Origin: Alopecurus myosuroides
Taxonomy: Eukaryota > Streptophyta > Magnoliopsida > Poales > Poaceae
Reading direction: 5' to 3'
Assembly: GCA_028641055.1 (NCBI GenBank)
Contig: CM054062.1
Coordinates: 18,471,639-18,535,638 of the forward strand
DNA: 64,000 nt
Each line of letters starts with the position of its first letter. Within the stretch, counting starts at the first letter, position 1. The notes under the pieces were generated by a model. The model was not told where the DNA came from and ran no database searches. It saw only the letters and a list, made by a program, of their open reading frames with translations. The translations under genes and the position numbers were made by a program. Shown here in pieces: positions 1 through 10,715 of the stretch.

Positions 1-116
1 AATAGGTTAGTCCCAGGAAATCCATAAAAATGATATAAATTTTATAGAAAACATGTAGCGATTGGCATAATAACAACATGGAACATCAGAATTATAGACA
101 CGCCGGAGACATATCA
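1..116 (-). mobile_element. 5' end of a TGATACG-type gypsy LTR (fragment)
   Basis: Read on the minus strand this starts with TGATATGTCTCC at position 116 and then matches, at moderate identity, the beginning of the plus-strand LTR that starts at 5156. Shared blocks include CTGATGTTCCATGTTGTT, GCTACATG and TTTCCTGGGACTAACCTAT. The fragment runs off the left edge of the window. Both LTR starts abut the copia fragment in between, so the two copies point outward. This LTR class is abundant in Triticeae; I do not assign a family name. Confidence 0.65.
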
Positions 117-1250
117 TTATCTTCTATTATTTTTGGGAGTTTCTAGGCCGGACCCTTCCGACCGAAGATTCCGGGGTGCCTGCACCGGATTCTTCCACCA
201 GAAACTCGGGCATCGCAACATGTTTGTGAAGATGAAGATCTCTATGTAGGTCAGATAATGTCTAGCTTCTTCAGGCGTCCGGTCATCCAGACCGGAGACT
301 CTGGGGTGTCTGGACCGGAGACTTCTTCCGGAGACTCCGGGCCCTTCCAGTGAAGTGTAGTGTGCTCCTTTGGCTAACTCACAGAGGCCCAGTCCGGAGT
401 ATCCCCGGAGTATGGCCGGAGACTTTGGCCCCTCTATGAAATTTTCGAAATCAACTGACAAATGCCTTGTCCGGAGCATCCCCGGATACTTTCAAGTCTC
501 TGGTCCAGGCCAGAGACTCCGCCCCCCTCGGACCGGAGACTCCGAGGTTAGTGGCCTACAACGGCTAGAATTGGTGAGGGGGTATAAATACCCATCTCCT
601 TCTTCCCCAAATGGTTAGCTCGTCCAGAATTCATTGTGCCATTTTTTAACTCACCCACCTTGCTTGATCTCCTAATCCTTCCATCCAAACTTATTGGTCT
701 TTGGATGATTCAAGGAGAAGACCCCGATCTATGTCTTCACCAAGTTGTTCTTCATTTCCTCCTCATTCACTTGAGGGAACCTAGTCTAGGGTTTCCTTGT
801 GGAAAACCTAGACCTCATTGCTACTCATGTTGATTATTGGTGATTCTTGGGAGCCCCCAATTTGGTTGTGAGTGTGTGCCTAAAGCTCATTGAAAAGGAC
901 TCTATTTCCGCCTGAAAGGGAATCAATAGTGGAAGGTGAACTAGACTTTTTTGGCGAGGTTCATCGGAGAATAGGGTGAGGCTTTTGTGGTGTTGAGTAA
1001 ACTCACACCCCTCCAACGAGACGTACTCCCCTAAAAAGGAGGAACTCGGGATTACATCCTTGTCTCTGCATTCATCCGTTATCGGTCACCTCGTTCCCTC
1101 TCCTTTACTTTGTGTTTGTATCTTTTTGTTTTTTGTTCTTTTCATATAGGTAAATTCACCATAGTTGCATATTTAGAGAATTTACCTTTGTGTCAAGCCT
1201 TAATTTGAAGAAAAATTAAAATTGGTCATAGAACCTATTAACCCCCGCTA
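117..1250 (+). repeat. Copia 5' LTR and leader region
   Basis: This stretch precedes gag and is rich in CCGGAGAC / GTCTCCGG motifs between about 130 and 550, followed by a TATA box and a pyrimidine-rich leader. The segment from about 840 to 1100 (GGGAGCCCCCAATTTGG, CCTCCAACGAGACGTACT) is typical of a common Triticeae copia LTR type. The end near 1230-1250 (GAACCTATTAACCCCC) resembles the 3' end of such LTRs. Exact LTR borders cannot be set because the partner LTR is absent. Confidence 0.6.
583..590 (+). promoter_or_regulatory. TATA box of the copia LTR
   Basis: TATAAATA in the context GGGGGTATAAATACCC, inside the LTR region about 700 bases before the gag start. It sits where an LTR promoter is expected. 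No activity can be claimed. Confidence 0.55.
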
Positions 1251-1281
1251 GGTGCCCATACTACCCGTTCAACATGCCACC

Positions 1282-2911
1282 ATGGATGATCTCAAGGAAT
1301 TGCAAAATTCTTTGACCTCCTCCATGGAGGCCCAAATGAAGAAGTTGTGTGAAATGATGGCGCAACTCTTTAAGGCCAAAGACACGACATCCCGCTTGGC
1401 GGAGTCTCCGGAAGTAATTCAGATGGCAAAAGTGAGGAGGGTGATGGTGAAGAAACTAAAAGTGAAACTCCACCTCCTAAGAAACCTTCATCTTCTAAGG
1501 GAGCGGATGGAAGGAATACTACCATAAGGTTCCCGATTGGTTCTCTCCCAATCCTCCTATCCCACATCCTCATATAAACAATAGGGGCGACCCTCCCAAA
1601 TATGATGCACACTATTTTGGCCAATGGCACTATTTCATGAAAACTCACTTGAACTCTTCTTGCATTGAGTTATGGAGAGTTATTGAAGACTGATACAAGC
1701 CGGTTGATCCGAAGAACTTGAAAAGAAGAGAAGTGGTTGATTGTAAACTCAATTTCACCGTGTTGCACATGATTCAACGAGCCGCGGGTGAGAAGATCAT
1801 GCCACACATTCAACAAGTCTCCACCACCAAGGAAACATGGGATGATGCTGAGATAAATAGGAAGTATGCGAGTGCCCTCATGCCATTTGAGCCTGTGGAC
1901 TTGAAGTGACTTTAAGGAAGACACAACTACCATCTCATGACTTCAAGTGAGGTGATGAAAAAGATGGCATCCTTTCAAGTTCAAACAAAGCTTGCTCAAG
2001 ACACTCCTGCTCGTGCTATTGGAATGCACAAAGGGGCCTCCGTTGCTTTTAAGGCAAGAGGAGGTTGAATTAAGGGAAGACTTGGATCCACTAAATGCTC
2101 AAGAGTATGATCCAGTGCTTAAGGGCTTCATTTCTCTTGACGTGCAAAATTTTTGGAAGAACCTCCCAAGGCCAAGGCATATGTTGAGGAGAAGACCAAG
2201 TGAAGTTATGGCAAGGAAGGGACTCAAAAAGTGAGGGATTGTTTCAATTGTCAAGAAAAGTATCACTTTGTTGTCGAGTGCCCTTTCGAGAATAGAGAAA
2301 GTCAAGGAAGGAAACTTGTTCTCAAGGATAAGTCAAAGCTCCCTCATAAGAAGCACTTCTTCAAGAAGAAACCATCTTCAAGGTTTGTTATAGTGACTCA
2401 AAAAGAGTATGATTCCGGTGATGATGAAGAAGAAGAAACCACAAGTGAAGTAGTAGTTGTTGCTATTGCATCTCCATCACTCTTTGAATCCCACAATTAT
2501 AATCTTTCTCAATCATCCACGAAGTGCTTCATGGAAAAGGCCATTGAGGTATCATCTTCCTCCAACTCTAAGACTCAAAATGAAAAGAATAACCTTGCTA
2601 GTCTTAGGGTTGAAGATGAAATTTCCTCTTTGTGTCTATTTATGTCTAACTTGCAAGGTGAGACCAAAAGGTACTTTGATCTTCTCATGAGTCAAATGGG
2701 AAAGGCTCAAGAGGCTCTTAAGAAGAAAGGTGAGACCGAGAGAGAGGATGCAATTGAAAATTCATTTCTCTCAAATTCTTTCGAGGAAGAGCATGAGCTT
2801 CGGGAATCTCTTGAAGAGAAACTTGAAACTATTGAGGAGTCACATAATGAGTTAATGTATAAAATCACTAAAGAACGTGACCGTGCTATTGCTAAATATA
2901 AAAATGGCTAA
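1282..2911 (+). pseudogene. Copia gag remnant with CCHC zinc knuckle
   Basis: The likely start is the ATG at 1282, in a good plant context (GCCACCATGG), giving MDDLKELQNSL and a following charged helix. The frame is then broken several times. The segment 2231-2911 is open and begins with the nucleocapsid knuckle CFNCQEKYHFVVEC at about 2240-2281, which fits CX2CX4HX4C. After it comes a lysine-rich stretch and a long acidic, coiled-coil-like tail with many Glu and Lys. Gag packages the retrotransposon RNA; this copy cannot do so because of the frameshifts. Confidence 0.75.
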
Positions 2912-3559
2912 ACAGAAAAGGGTTGAGTTTGATGTTGGTCATGATAAACTAACCGTGGAGCTAGAGAAGCTCACCAAGGCTCACAAGGCCTTGGAGGGTG
3001 AACACTCTACCCACACCAAGGCACATGCACAACTTCAAAGTCAACTATATCAATTCAATGTGCCTAGCATTTTTAGTTCTTCTTGTGATCATGCAAATAT
3101 TATATAGGAGAATGCTAGGTTGAAGGAAGATCTAGCAAGAATCAAGGTCAAGGGCCCTAATGTTGCCAAGATCATGCAAAACTAAACTATATCAATTCAA
3201 TGTCCAAGGCCACAAAATGGCAAGCAAGGTCTTGGCTATGTTGACAAGAGCAAAAACAATAATAAGAAGAAAAACAAGAAGAAGATCAAGCCCGCACAAG
3301 CAAAGAATGTTGGTGCGAGTGGTATTGTCATTAGAGACGAGACCACTCATAGCAACTCCGTGGGATCTAAAAATTCTCACCATTTATTTTTGTTGATTAT
3401 TATGGTGTTGTGGAAGCTAAATATGTCGGTCCTATTGAGGTTTACATTGACTACTCTATTTGGGTTCCAAAGACCCTTGTTTCTAACAAGAGAGGACCCT
3501 CCTCTGGTACTAACTCAAGTCAATGATTTCCTGTAGGATTATACTTCCGGTGGGCCAAA

Positions 3560-4807
3560 TAGATACTTTATAGTGGATGTGCATGTCATATGACCGGAAG
3601 CAAGGAACTTATGACAGATTTTAGACCAAATGTAAATAAAGCAACCGTAACTTATGGATATAAGTCAAAATCTGAGGTAACGGGTTTTGGCAAGGTGGTT
3701 GTTGCACCTAACATCACTCTTGTGAATTTCATGCTTGTCGAATCCCTTGGTTACAATTTACTTTCAGTTCGTGCTTTAGGGAAGATGATATTTTCCGTCT
3801 TCTTTGAACCTAACATCGGGGTCATCTTGTGGAGGAATACTCTTAGTGTTGCTTACGTTGGGCATGTCGAAAATGAGTTGTATGTGGTAGAATTTTCAGG
3901 GCCAACCAACACTCAAGCAATGTGTCTCTTCGGTAAGGCCAACCTGGGGTGGTTGTGGCATCGCCGCTTATCCCATGTCAACATGATAACCTTGAAAAAC
4001 CTTCACAAGAGTGGCCACATCCTCAGAGTTAAAGAAAATGTTTCCTTTGCCAAAGATCGTGTGTGTGTAGGGCTTGTGTTGAAGGAAAGATGTATGATTC
4101 TCACCACCCAACCAAGACTACTATTTCATCAAAGAGGATTCTAGAACTTTTTCATGTGGATCCCTTTGGTGCCCTGACCGAGGCAAGTTTGGTGGCAAGA
4201 AGTATTGCTTGGTGATTTTTGATGACTACTCAAGATACACATGGGTTTATTTCTTCAAGTTGAAGAGTGAGACCCAACAAGCCGTCATCGACTTCTCTAA
4301 TCAAGTTCAATGTCAACATAATGTTCCTATCTTGGCCATTAGGAGTGATAATGGCTCTGATTTTAAGAACTACGCCCTTAATGAGTTCCTTAGTGAAGAG
4401 GGTATTCGTCATCAATATTCTGTTGCATATACCCGTCAACAAAATGGTGTAGCCGAAAGGAAGAACCGAACCCTCATGGATATGGCTAGGTCCATTTTGG
4501 CGGAGTATAAGTATTTCAATATATTTGGGCCGAATCCATCTCCAAGGCGTGTCACTCATCAAACCGGCTCTACCTCCGCAAAGGCTTAATGAAGACTCCA
4601 TACGATATTCTGACTGACAACAAACCAAATATCTCCTACTTCCGTGTCTTCGGTTGTAACTGTTTCTATTTGGTAAAAGGAGTTAGTTTGTCTAAATTTC
4701 ATTCTAAACCCCCTGAGTGTACATTTGTTGGTTACAGTTATGAATCCCACACTTATAGATTTTTGGCAAGACCTCACGGATTGTCGTTGAATCTAGTAGT
4801 GTGGTGA
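3560..4807 (+). pseudogene. Copia protease-integrase remnant
   Basis: From 3569 the frame reads YSGCACHMTG, the copia protease signature with the catalytic Asp replaced by Tyr. Then follows a retropepsin-like region, including NLLSVRALG, to about 3900. LWHRRLSHVN near 3950 marks the GAG-pre-integrase domain. Integrase starts near 4200: FDDYSRYTWVYF, RSDNGSDFKN and NGVAERKN give the D,D35E layout, with Asp at residue 47 and Glu at residue 83 counted from the ATG at 4209. A downstream piece (KTPYDILTDNKPNISYFRVFGC, FVGYS) is the usual post-core region in another frame. Frameshifts lie near 4080-4200 and 4550-4590. Confidence 0.85.
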
Positions 4808-5155
4808 TTCGAAGAAAATGATGGCTCCCAAGTGGCGCCATTTCATGTTTCTATTGTAGATGTTGAAATGCCTCAAGAAGTGATGAAGTGAGTACACACT
4901 CTCGATGGGAGACCCCAAGAGGAAGGTAGGAAGATTGCAGCAGCAAGTTTCCCTAAAAAAGAAACCAAGGTTGAATCGACCAGTAGGAGAAAGAAATCAC
5001 TTCCGAAGGTTGTTGGCAGCTGATGTTGGCAGGGCACACTACCAGACCTACCAGGAACATGGAATATGCACACAACAAAACCAAGATACTTTTCCCCAAC
5101 AAAACATTGAGGTTGTCAATATCACCGGTTTTGCTAACACAAAGGATTAGATGTA

Positions 5156-6040
5156 TGATACGTCATAAACGTATCCATAATTTCTGATGTTCCATGTTGT
5201 TTTCATGTCATATGCTACATGTTTCCTTTACACTTTATGCCTTTTATCGATTTCCTGGGACTAACCTATAGACAAGATGCCACAAAGCCAGTTCCTATTT
5301 TCTGTTGTTTTTAGTTTGAGAAAAGTTGTTTTAGAAATATTCTCGGAATTGGACGATTCGAAGCCCAGAAGTCTTAGAAAGTCGTCGCGCACACGGAGTC
5401 CGGAGGGGAGCCACATGGGCCCCACACCATGGTTGGGCGCGCCCCTGGCCACACCCAGGGCTGGTGTGCCCCCTGGCTGCCCACCGACGTTGCCCTCTCG
5501 CCTATATATTCTCCTCGAAGGTTTAACCCTAAACGCCAGAGCCTTTTCCATGAAAAACATCCGCAGACGCCGTCATCATTAACCCTAGCTCGGGAGGGTT
5601 CTGGAGCTCTCCCCGGCACCCTGCCGAGAGGGGGAATCATCACCGGAGGGCTCTACACCACCATCCCCGCCTCCGAAATGATGCGTGCGTAGTTCATCCT
5701 TGGACTACGGGTCCATAGAAGTAGCTCGATGGTTGTTTTCTCCTCTTTATGCCTCATGTTTAGATCTTGTGAGCTGCCCTGCATGATCAAGATCATCTTA
5801 TTGTAATGCTACATGTTGTGTTTGCTGGGATCTCATGAATATTGCATGCTATGTACAATGATTATCAATCTATCATGTTCTTTTCATGTGTATGTTATTT
5901 ATGATCTTGCATGCTCTCCATTGTTAGTAGATGATATGGCCAAGCAGATGCTAGTAACTCCAAGAGGGAGTATTTATGCTCGACAGTGGGTCCATGCCTC
6001 CCTTTCACCCACGCTCGAGTGACAGAAACGTAGACGGGTG
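5156..6040 (+). repeat. TGATACG-type gypsy LTR, first unit
   Basis: It starts TGATACGTCATAAACG and contains the expected landmarks in order: GGGACTAACCTAT, CCAGTTCCT, a GCCTATATATTC core-promoter block near 5500, a leader with CACCCTGCCGAGAGGGGGA, then GGTCCATAGAAGTAGCT. The unit stops at about 6040, in the middle of the LTR, where a second copy beginning with GGGACTAACCTAT follows at once. Confidence 0.7.
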
Positions 6041-8406
6041 GGGGACTAACCTATTGACAAGATGCCATAGAGCCAGTTCCTGTTTTTTTTTTGCTATTTT
6101 TAGTTTCAGAAAAGTTGTTCTGGAAATATTCTCGGAATTGGAAAATTCAAAGCCCGGAAGTCTTAGAATTCCCGAAGGTTCCACGGAGTCCCGAAGAGGC
6201 CGAGAGGAGGGCCACAGGGGGGTGATTACCCACAAGTATAGGGGATCGCAACAATCTTCGAGGGAAGTAAAACCCAAATTTATTGATTCAACACAAGGGG
6301 AGCCAAAGAATATTTATATGCCTTAACAACTGAGTTGTCAATTAAGCTGCACCTGAAAGTAGTCTTGCTCGCAACAATTTATTTATGGTAAGAGTTTTAT
6401 AGAAGAAGTAGAAATAAAATAACAGTAGTAGTAAATAGTAACTTCAGTAGCAATCGCGGAAAACAACAGGATGGGAAGTACCGTAGGCATAGAGGGAATG
6501 GATGGACGAGCATTGCATGGATAACAAGGGTCATGTAATAATAATAACGTGGACATTGCAGATAATAATAACGAAGTATCAAACATGTAGGCAAACCATA
6601 GGCATGTGTTCCAATATAGTTATACGTGCTCGCAATGAGAAACTTGCACAACATCTTTTGTCCTACCAGCCCGTGGCAGCGGGGCCTCTCGGGAAACTAT
6701 TGGTAATTAAGGTTCTCCTTTTAATAAAGCGTCGGAGCAAAGCATTAACACTCCGTGAACACACGTGGTCCTCACATCACAGCCATCCCCTCCGGTTGTC
6801 CCAATTTCTGTCACTTTGGGGCCTTCGGTTCCGGACAACAATATGTGTAAACAACTTGCAGTTATGATCAAGAAACATAATTACACTCATGAGACAATAA
6901 CATGTTCAGATCTGAAATCATGGCACTCGGGCCCTAGTGACAAGCATTAAGCATAACAAGTTGCAACAATGGTAGAAAACACTAACAATGGATACTAGAC
7001 ACCATGCCCTAACAATCTGGCATTATTACATGATCGATCTCATCCAATCCCTTCCATCCCTCTTAGCCTACAATGAGGTTTACTCACACATGGACGGGGG
7101 AAACATGGATGGTTGATGGAGAAGGAGTGGCGGTGTCGATGATCTCCTTCGAATCCCTGTCCCGGCAGGGCGCCAGAATAGGAACTTCTGATCCCCGAAT
7201 TGAGTTTCGGGGTGGCGGCGACGCTCTGTTGTGTTTCCGTGGAATATGACGAACCCCCTCGTGTTTTAGGGTCGAAGGGAATATGTAGTCAAAAGGGGAG
7301 TCCGAGGGGGTGCGGGAGTGGCCCATACCACTAGGCGGCGCGGCCAAGTGGGGGGGGGGGGCGCCGGGGGATGGTGTGCCCCTTCCTAGCTCCTCTCCTC
7401 GCCCCCTTCTGGCTCCCGGGGTCTTCTGGTGTTTTAAGACCAATGGGGTCTTTTCCCGAAAGTTGATTTTTCTTCACAAAAATGAGACACCAAGGTAATT
7501 CTGCTGAAAACAACGTTAGTCCATGTTAGTGGGTATCCAAAACTCACAAGTTTAGAGGAAAACAATAATAAAAGTGTTCGGAAAAGGAGATACGTTTTGG
7601 GCGTATCAGGTGGCCACACATGAGGCGGTGCCCCCTAGCCGCGCCGGGAGTTGGTGTGGGCCCTCGGGCGCCCACCGCCATCGCCCTTTCGCCTATATAT
7701 TCCCCCCGATGCATGAACCATAAAGATATACCACTTTTCCACGAAAAACACCCGAGTCCGCCCTCATCATCAACCCGAGATCGGGAGGGTTCTGGAGTTC
7801 TCCCCGGCACCCTGCCGAGAGGGAAAATCATCACCAGAGGGCTCTACACCACCATGCCCGCCTCCGGAGTGATGCGTGAGTAGTTCATCCGTGGACTACA
7901 GGTCCATAGCAGTAGCTAGATGGTTGTTCTCTCCCCTTTATGCCTCATGTTTAGATCTCATGAGCTGCCCTAGATGATCGAGATCAGCTTACTGTAATAC
8001 TACATGTTGTGTTTGCCGGGATCCGATGATTATTGAATGCTATGTCTCTTTATTATCAATCTATCATGTTGTCTTCATGTGTATGTTATTTATGATCTTA
8101 CATGCTCTCCATTGTTAGTAGATGCTCTGGCCAAGTAGACACTAGTGACTCCAAGAGGGAGTATTTATGCTCGATAGTGGGTTCATGCCTCCTTTGCATC
8201 TGTGCTCGAGTGACAGAAACGTGACAGATGGAGGACGTGATGTTGCCATTAGGGAGAAAACAACGATGTTTACATTGTTTACATTACACACTTTGCTTAC
8301 TGCGATTATCTGTTGCTTGCAACTTAATACTCAACGTTTGTTCGGATGATATTCGGAGGGTGGATTATTAGTCATAGATGCAGTTGGATGACGGTCTATG
8401 TATCTT
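6041..8406 (+). repeat. Second, interrupted unit of the same LTR
   Basis: Positions 6041-6222 and 7609 to about 8235 together repeat 5263-6040 (same landmarks: CCAGTTCCTG, GAAATATTCTCGGAATTGG, TCGCCTATATATTC, GTATTTATGCTCGA, GAGTGACAGAAACGT). The reverse-oriented solo LTR 6223-7608 separates the halves. After 8235 the unit continues further into the LTR than the first unit (TGATGTTGCCATTAGGGAG, then GTGGATTATTAGTCATAGATG near 8360) and breaks off near 8406. The arrangement is a direct partial duplication inside one LTR. Confidence 0.65.
6223..7608 (-). mobile_element. Solo LTR of a TGATACG-type element, reverse orientation
   Basis: On the minus strand it runs from TGATACGCCC (7608) to GGTAATCA (6223), i.e. 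TG...CA ends, 1386 bp. The flanking 5-mers are GGGGG (6218-6222) and GGTGG (7609-7613), a target duplication with one mismatch. It splits the second LTR unit described separately. The copy at 18280-19485 belongs to the same family; both share AACTAACACGGACTAACG-like and CTTCCCTCGAAGA segments. No internal domain is present, so it is a solo LTR or a very short non-autonomous element. Confidence 0.75.
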
Positions 8407-8954
8407 GTCGGATATATGCCAATTAGGGGTATGTCCGGCATTGGCCTAAAGTCCGGATTACCAGGGTGGCCCATAGGCAATGGAACATAGTCCATTGGGT
8501 GGCCCAGTAAGCTGACGCGCAGGAAGCCGGATTCTAGAAGAACCCAGACCACAGCCCAAAGTTGCGCGGCTTGGAGGAAAAGACGGATTCCTTACTTTCC
8601 AAGTTAGATACTTTCCGCAGTCTTCTAGGTTTCCTTTCTATAAGCCGTAATCCGGCTATCTATATAAAGCCGGACGGGAGTAAGAACAGACAATTAGCTA
8701 GAAGCCAACTCGCCGAGAATTTGATCCTCGCCGAGTTAGCGAAACCATACTCACCACTGTACTTTGTATACTTCAGGTTCTAACCCTGATTTAGTGAGAT
8801 TGCAGGAGTAGGAACGCCTGCCTAGTTGCGTCCTACCAAACCTGGGTAAAATCGGTGTTCTCGTTTGCAGTGTTTCCACGCCCCCCCCCCCCCGCGGTTC
8901 TACAAGTAGGCTTATGGTACCCCCGTTCATGAACCTTACTATGATGTCTCGACA
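8407..8954 (+). repeat. Gypsy 5' LTR (3' part)
   Basis: Sequence up to CGACA at 8954 precedes a primer-binding-like TGGCGCCCACCATGG. It contains TATATAAAGCCGGACGGG near 8655 as a core promoter and a run of C at 8881-8894. The left border is uncertain: the preceding LTR fragment stops being recognisable near 8406 and no duplicate LTR exists in the window. Confidence 0.5.
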
Positions 8955-8956
8955 GT

Positions 8957-8971
8957 TGGCGCCCACCATGG
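8957..8971 (+). other. Primer binding site of gypsy element
   Basis: TGGCGCCCACCATGG, two bases after the LTR end. TTGGCGCCCACCGTGGGG is the common sequence at this place in grass RIRE2/Tat-like gypsy elements. The match is by memory of the class; the tRNA was not checked. Confidence 0.55.
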
Positions 8972-10140
8972 GGCCAGCGGCGTCGGGAGTCACGTTCCGA
9001 GCGGGAATACTCGGCAGAGTCGGCAGCTCGATCACTGTCGGAAGCCTGGAATTCGACGGAAACGTCGGACGCTTCCTCGACAACGGATCGTATATGCTAG
9101 CACGGAATCATCTGGTAAGTGACTGCGTTTTACCGATTGGATCTACTAATGTTTTTATCGGTTTAACAACAGAAGCTATGGGATTCCGTGGTGGGTGTAA
9201 TTTTATCCCACCCGTCCTATGCCCAATAGATGATGGCTTTAATGCCAGATTCTGCTCAGATTTGCCATATTCATACCATAGGAGCAGATCAAGCTTCCAT
9301 ACTTGCATACTGCCAAAATACATCTGGATTTGCCGCCTCTCCGGAGATGTCTGCAATCAGATCTCAATTCATTGGTATGGTGAAGTCTGAGACCGCTGAA
9401 AACACGGAAGACGGAAATCCCGTGGAAGAGGCAGAAAACCATGATCCCACAGGAAAAGTGGAAGATCCGACATCCGTCGGCCAGACGACAAACTCGAAAG
9501 CCGATTCTGTTTTAGCTGCTGTAGAAGAAAGGCTAGAGTCGGACCTGGATCTGAAGACATAGATTTCGAAGATGAAGACGCTTTCGAAAGAAAGGTGAAA
9601 TCTATGCAAGAGAGTTTTCACGAAGTACTTATGGCAAAACCGACTGAAAATTCGGATGCTGAGGAAGATGAATATCCCAAAACACCTCCGCTAGATGAGG
9701 AAGAAGAGGAAGGCGAAGCTAGTCCAACTTACCCTGATGTCAAGAATCGACGGAGGAGGAACCTAGCAAGAAGCCTCCTTCTTCCAAGAAGAAAAAGAAA
9801 TCTGCTATGATACTCAAGTCTAGACTCCAGAAGAAAAAGATGGAAAAATTGACAGACATTGGCAACCAAAACCTAGAAGTAGGAGGAAGCAGCGGAGTCA
9901 AGCCTGCGGAGAAGAAAAAGTCTGAAATCCCTGTCCCCAAAATGTCAGAACAGGAGGAAATCGATTTGATTCAAACCCCGATGGCACGAGACGAGCTCCG
10001 AGAAGTGCTGGAAGCCAGGAGACAAGCTATACAACGACAACAACAACTTCTGTTCCGAACTCAGGAGAACCTCCTCAAAACCTAGTCTGACATTAAAATG
10101 CAGCAGGAAGAATAGAGAGTACGAAAGAAGAATAGATAAG
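8969..10140 (+). pseudogene. Gypsy gag N-terminal remnant
   Basis: Starting at the ATG at 8969 the frame reads MGPAASGVTFRAGILGRVGS and continues to about 9390 with a frame change to 9230-9562, 9595-9810 and 9807-10085. The later pieces are acidic and lysine-rich (EEDEYPKTPPLDEEEEEGE) and end in a Gln-rich helix (LREVLEARRQAIQRQQQ). This is the disordered N-terminal region of a grass gypsy gag; no capsid, knuckle or pol follows, as host sequence begins near 10300. At least three frameshifts make it non-coding. Confidence 0.6.
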
Positions 10141-10370
10141 GAATTAAACCCACGCGGTTACCCGGAATTTCAAAACCGGACGAACTGCCAGCAAGAAAAA
10201 AGTTCGAAAACCCTTTTTACCAAAGGCAGGTTAACGACGTTAATGCTAAGGGTGGTGATGCTCACGGATGCTCAACCTTGTTGCAAAAAAATTCATCTCC
10301 AAAATCAGATAAATGGCAGCAAGCCAGCAACATCGTCAGAGCGCGATCCAACGGCTGTCAGGAGGCCCGA

Positions 10371-10715
10371 GCGTCTAATATAAACCGACCCCCGCTTCCT
10401 GTCCCCTTCGGCCCTTCCCCCTTGCCCCGCTCCTTCGCCTAGTTCCCCCGCGGCCAGCCAGCCTCACACTCGGCACCCTCCCACACTCCATTGTTGTGTG
10501 TATCCAATAAAGCTCCTGTACAATCAAACCCCAGGATCCGGATCGATCGACCCCTCGCCGATCCGCGCGATTCTTCTCCTGAATCCTCCCTTGATTTTTT
10601 ACCCAATCGGGGCTAGGGTTAGGGTATCAGGGAGGACACCGCATTTCAGGCCACCGCCGGAGTCGACGAGCTAGGCTTACCCCGGGGGAAGCGAACCGAA
10701 GGGGAGGGAGGAAAA
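10371..10715 (+). promoter_or_regulatory. Core promoter and 5' UTR of the STRAP-like gene
   Basis: TAATATAAACC near 10377-10387 is a plausible TATA element. It is followed by a CT-rich leader (CCCCTTCGGCCCTTCCCCCTTG) and, at about 10611-10625, GGCTAGGGTTAGGGT, a telo-box-like motif (AAACCCTAA on the other strand) common near the start of plant housekeeping genes. The ATG at 10716 lies in GGAAAAATGGAG. Positions of the transcription start and leader are inferred only. Confidence 0.4.

Larger units (their letters stand above)
117..5155 (+). mobile_element. Truncated Ty1/copia retrotransposon (LTR, gag, PR, INT; no RT)
   Basis: The order of parts is copia-like: an LTR-like leader with a TATA box, a gag with a CCHC knuckle, a protease remnant, a GAG-pre-integrase region and an integrase core. 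No reverse transcriptase or RNase H motif and no 3' LTR can be found before the next element starts at 5156, so the 3' half is missing. Many stops and frame changes break the polyprotein, which in copia elements is normally one ORF. The expected primer site TGGTATCAGAGC is not visible after the leader. The element is dead. Confidence 0.85.

Noticed and set aside
1..5270. A single DNA transposon with long inverted ends
   Set aside because: The inverted sequence is the start of a gypsy LTR, and on the right the homology continues for kilobases as an LTR; the interior is copia.
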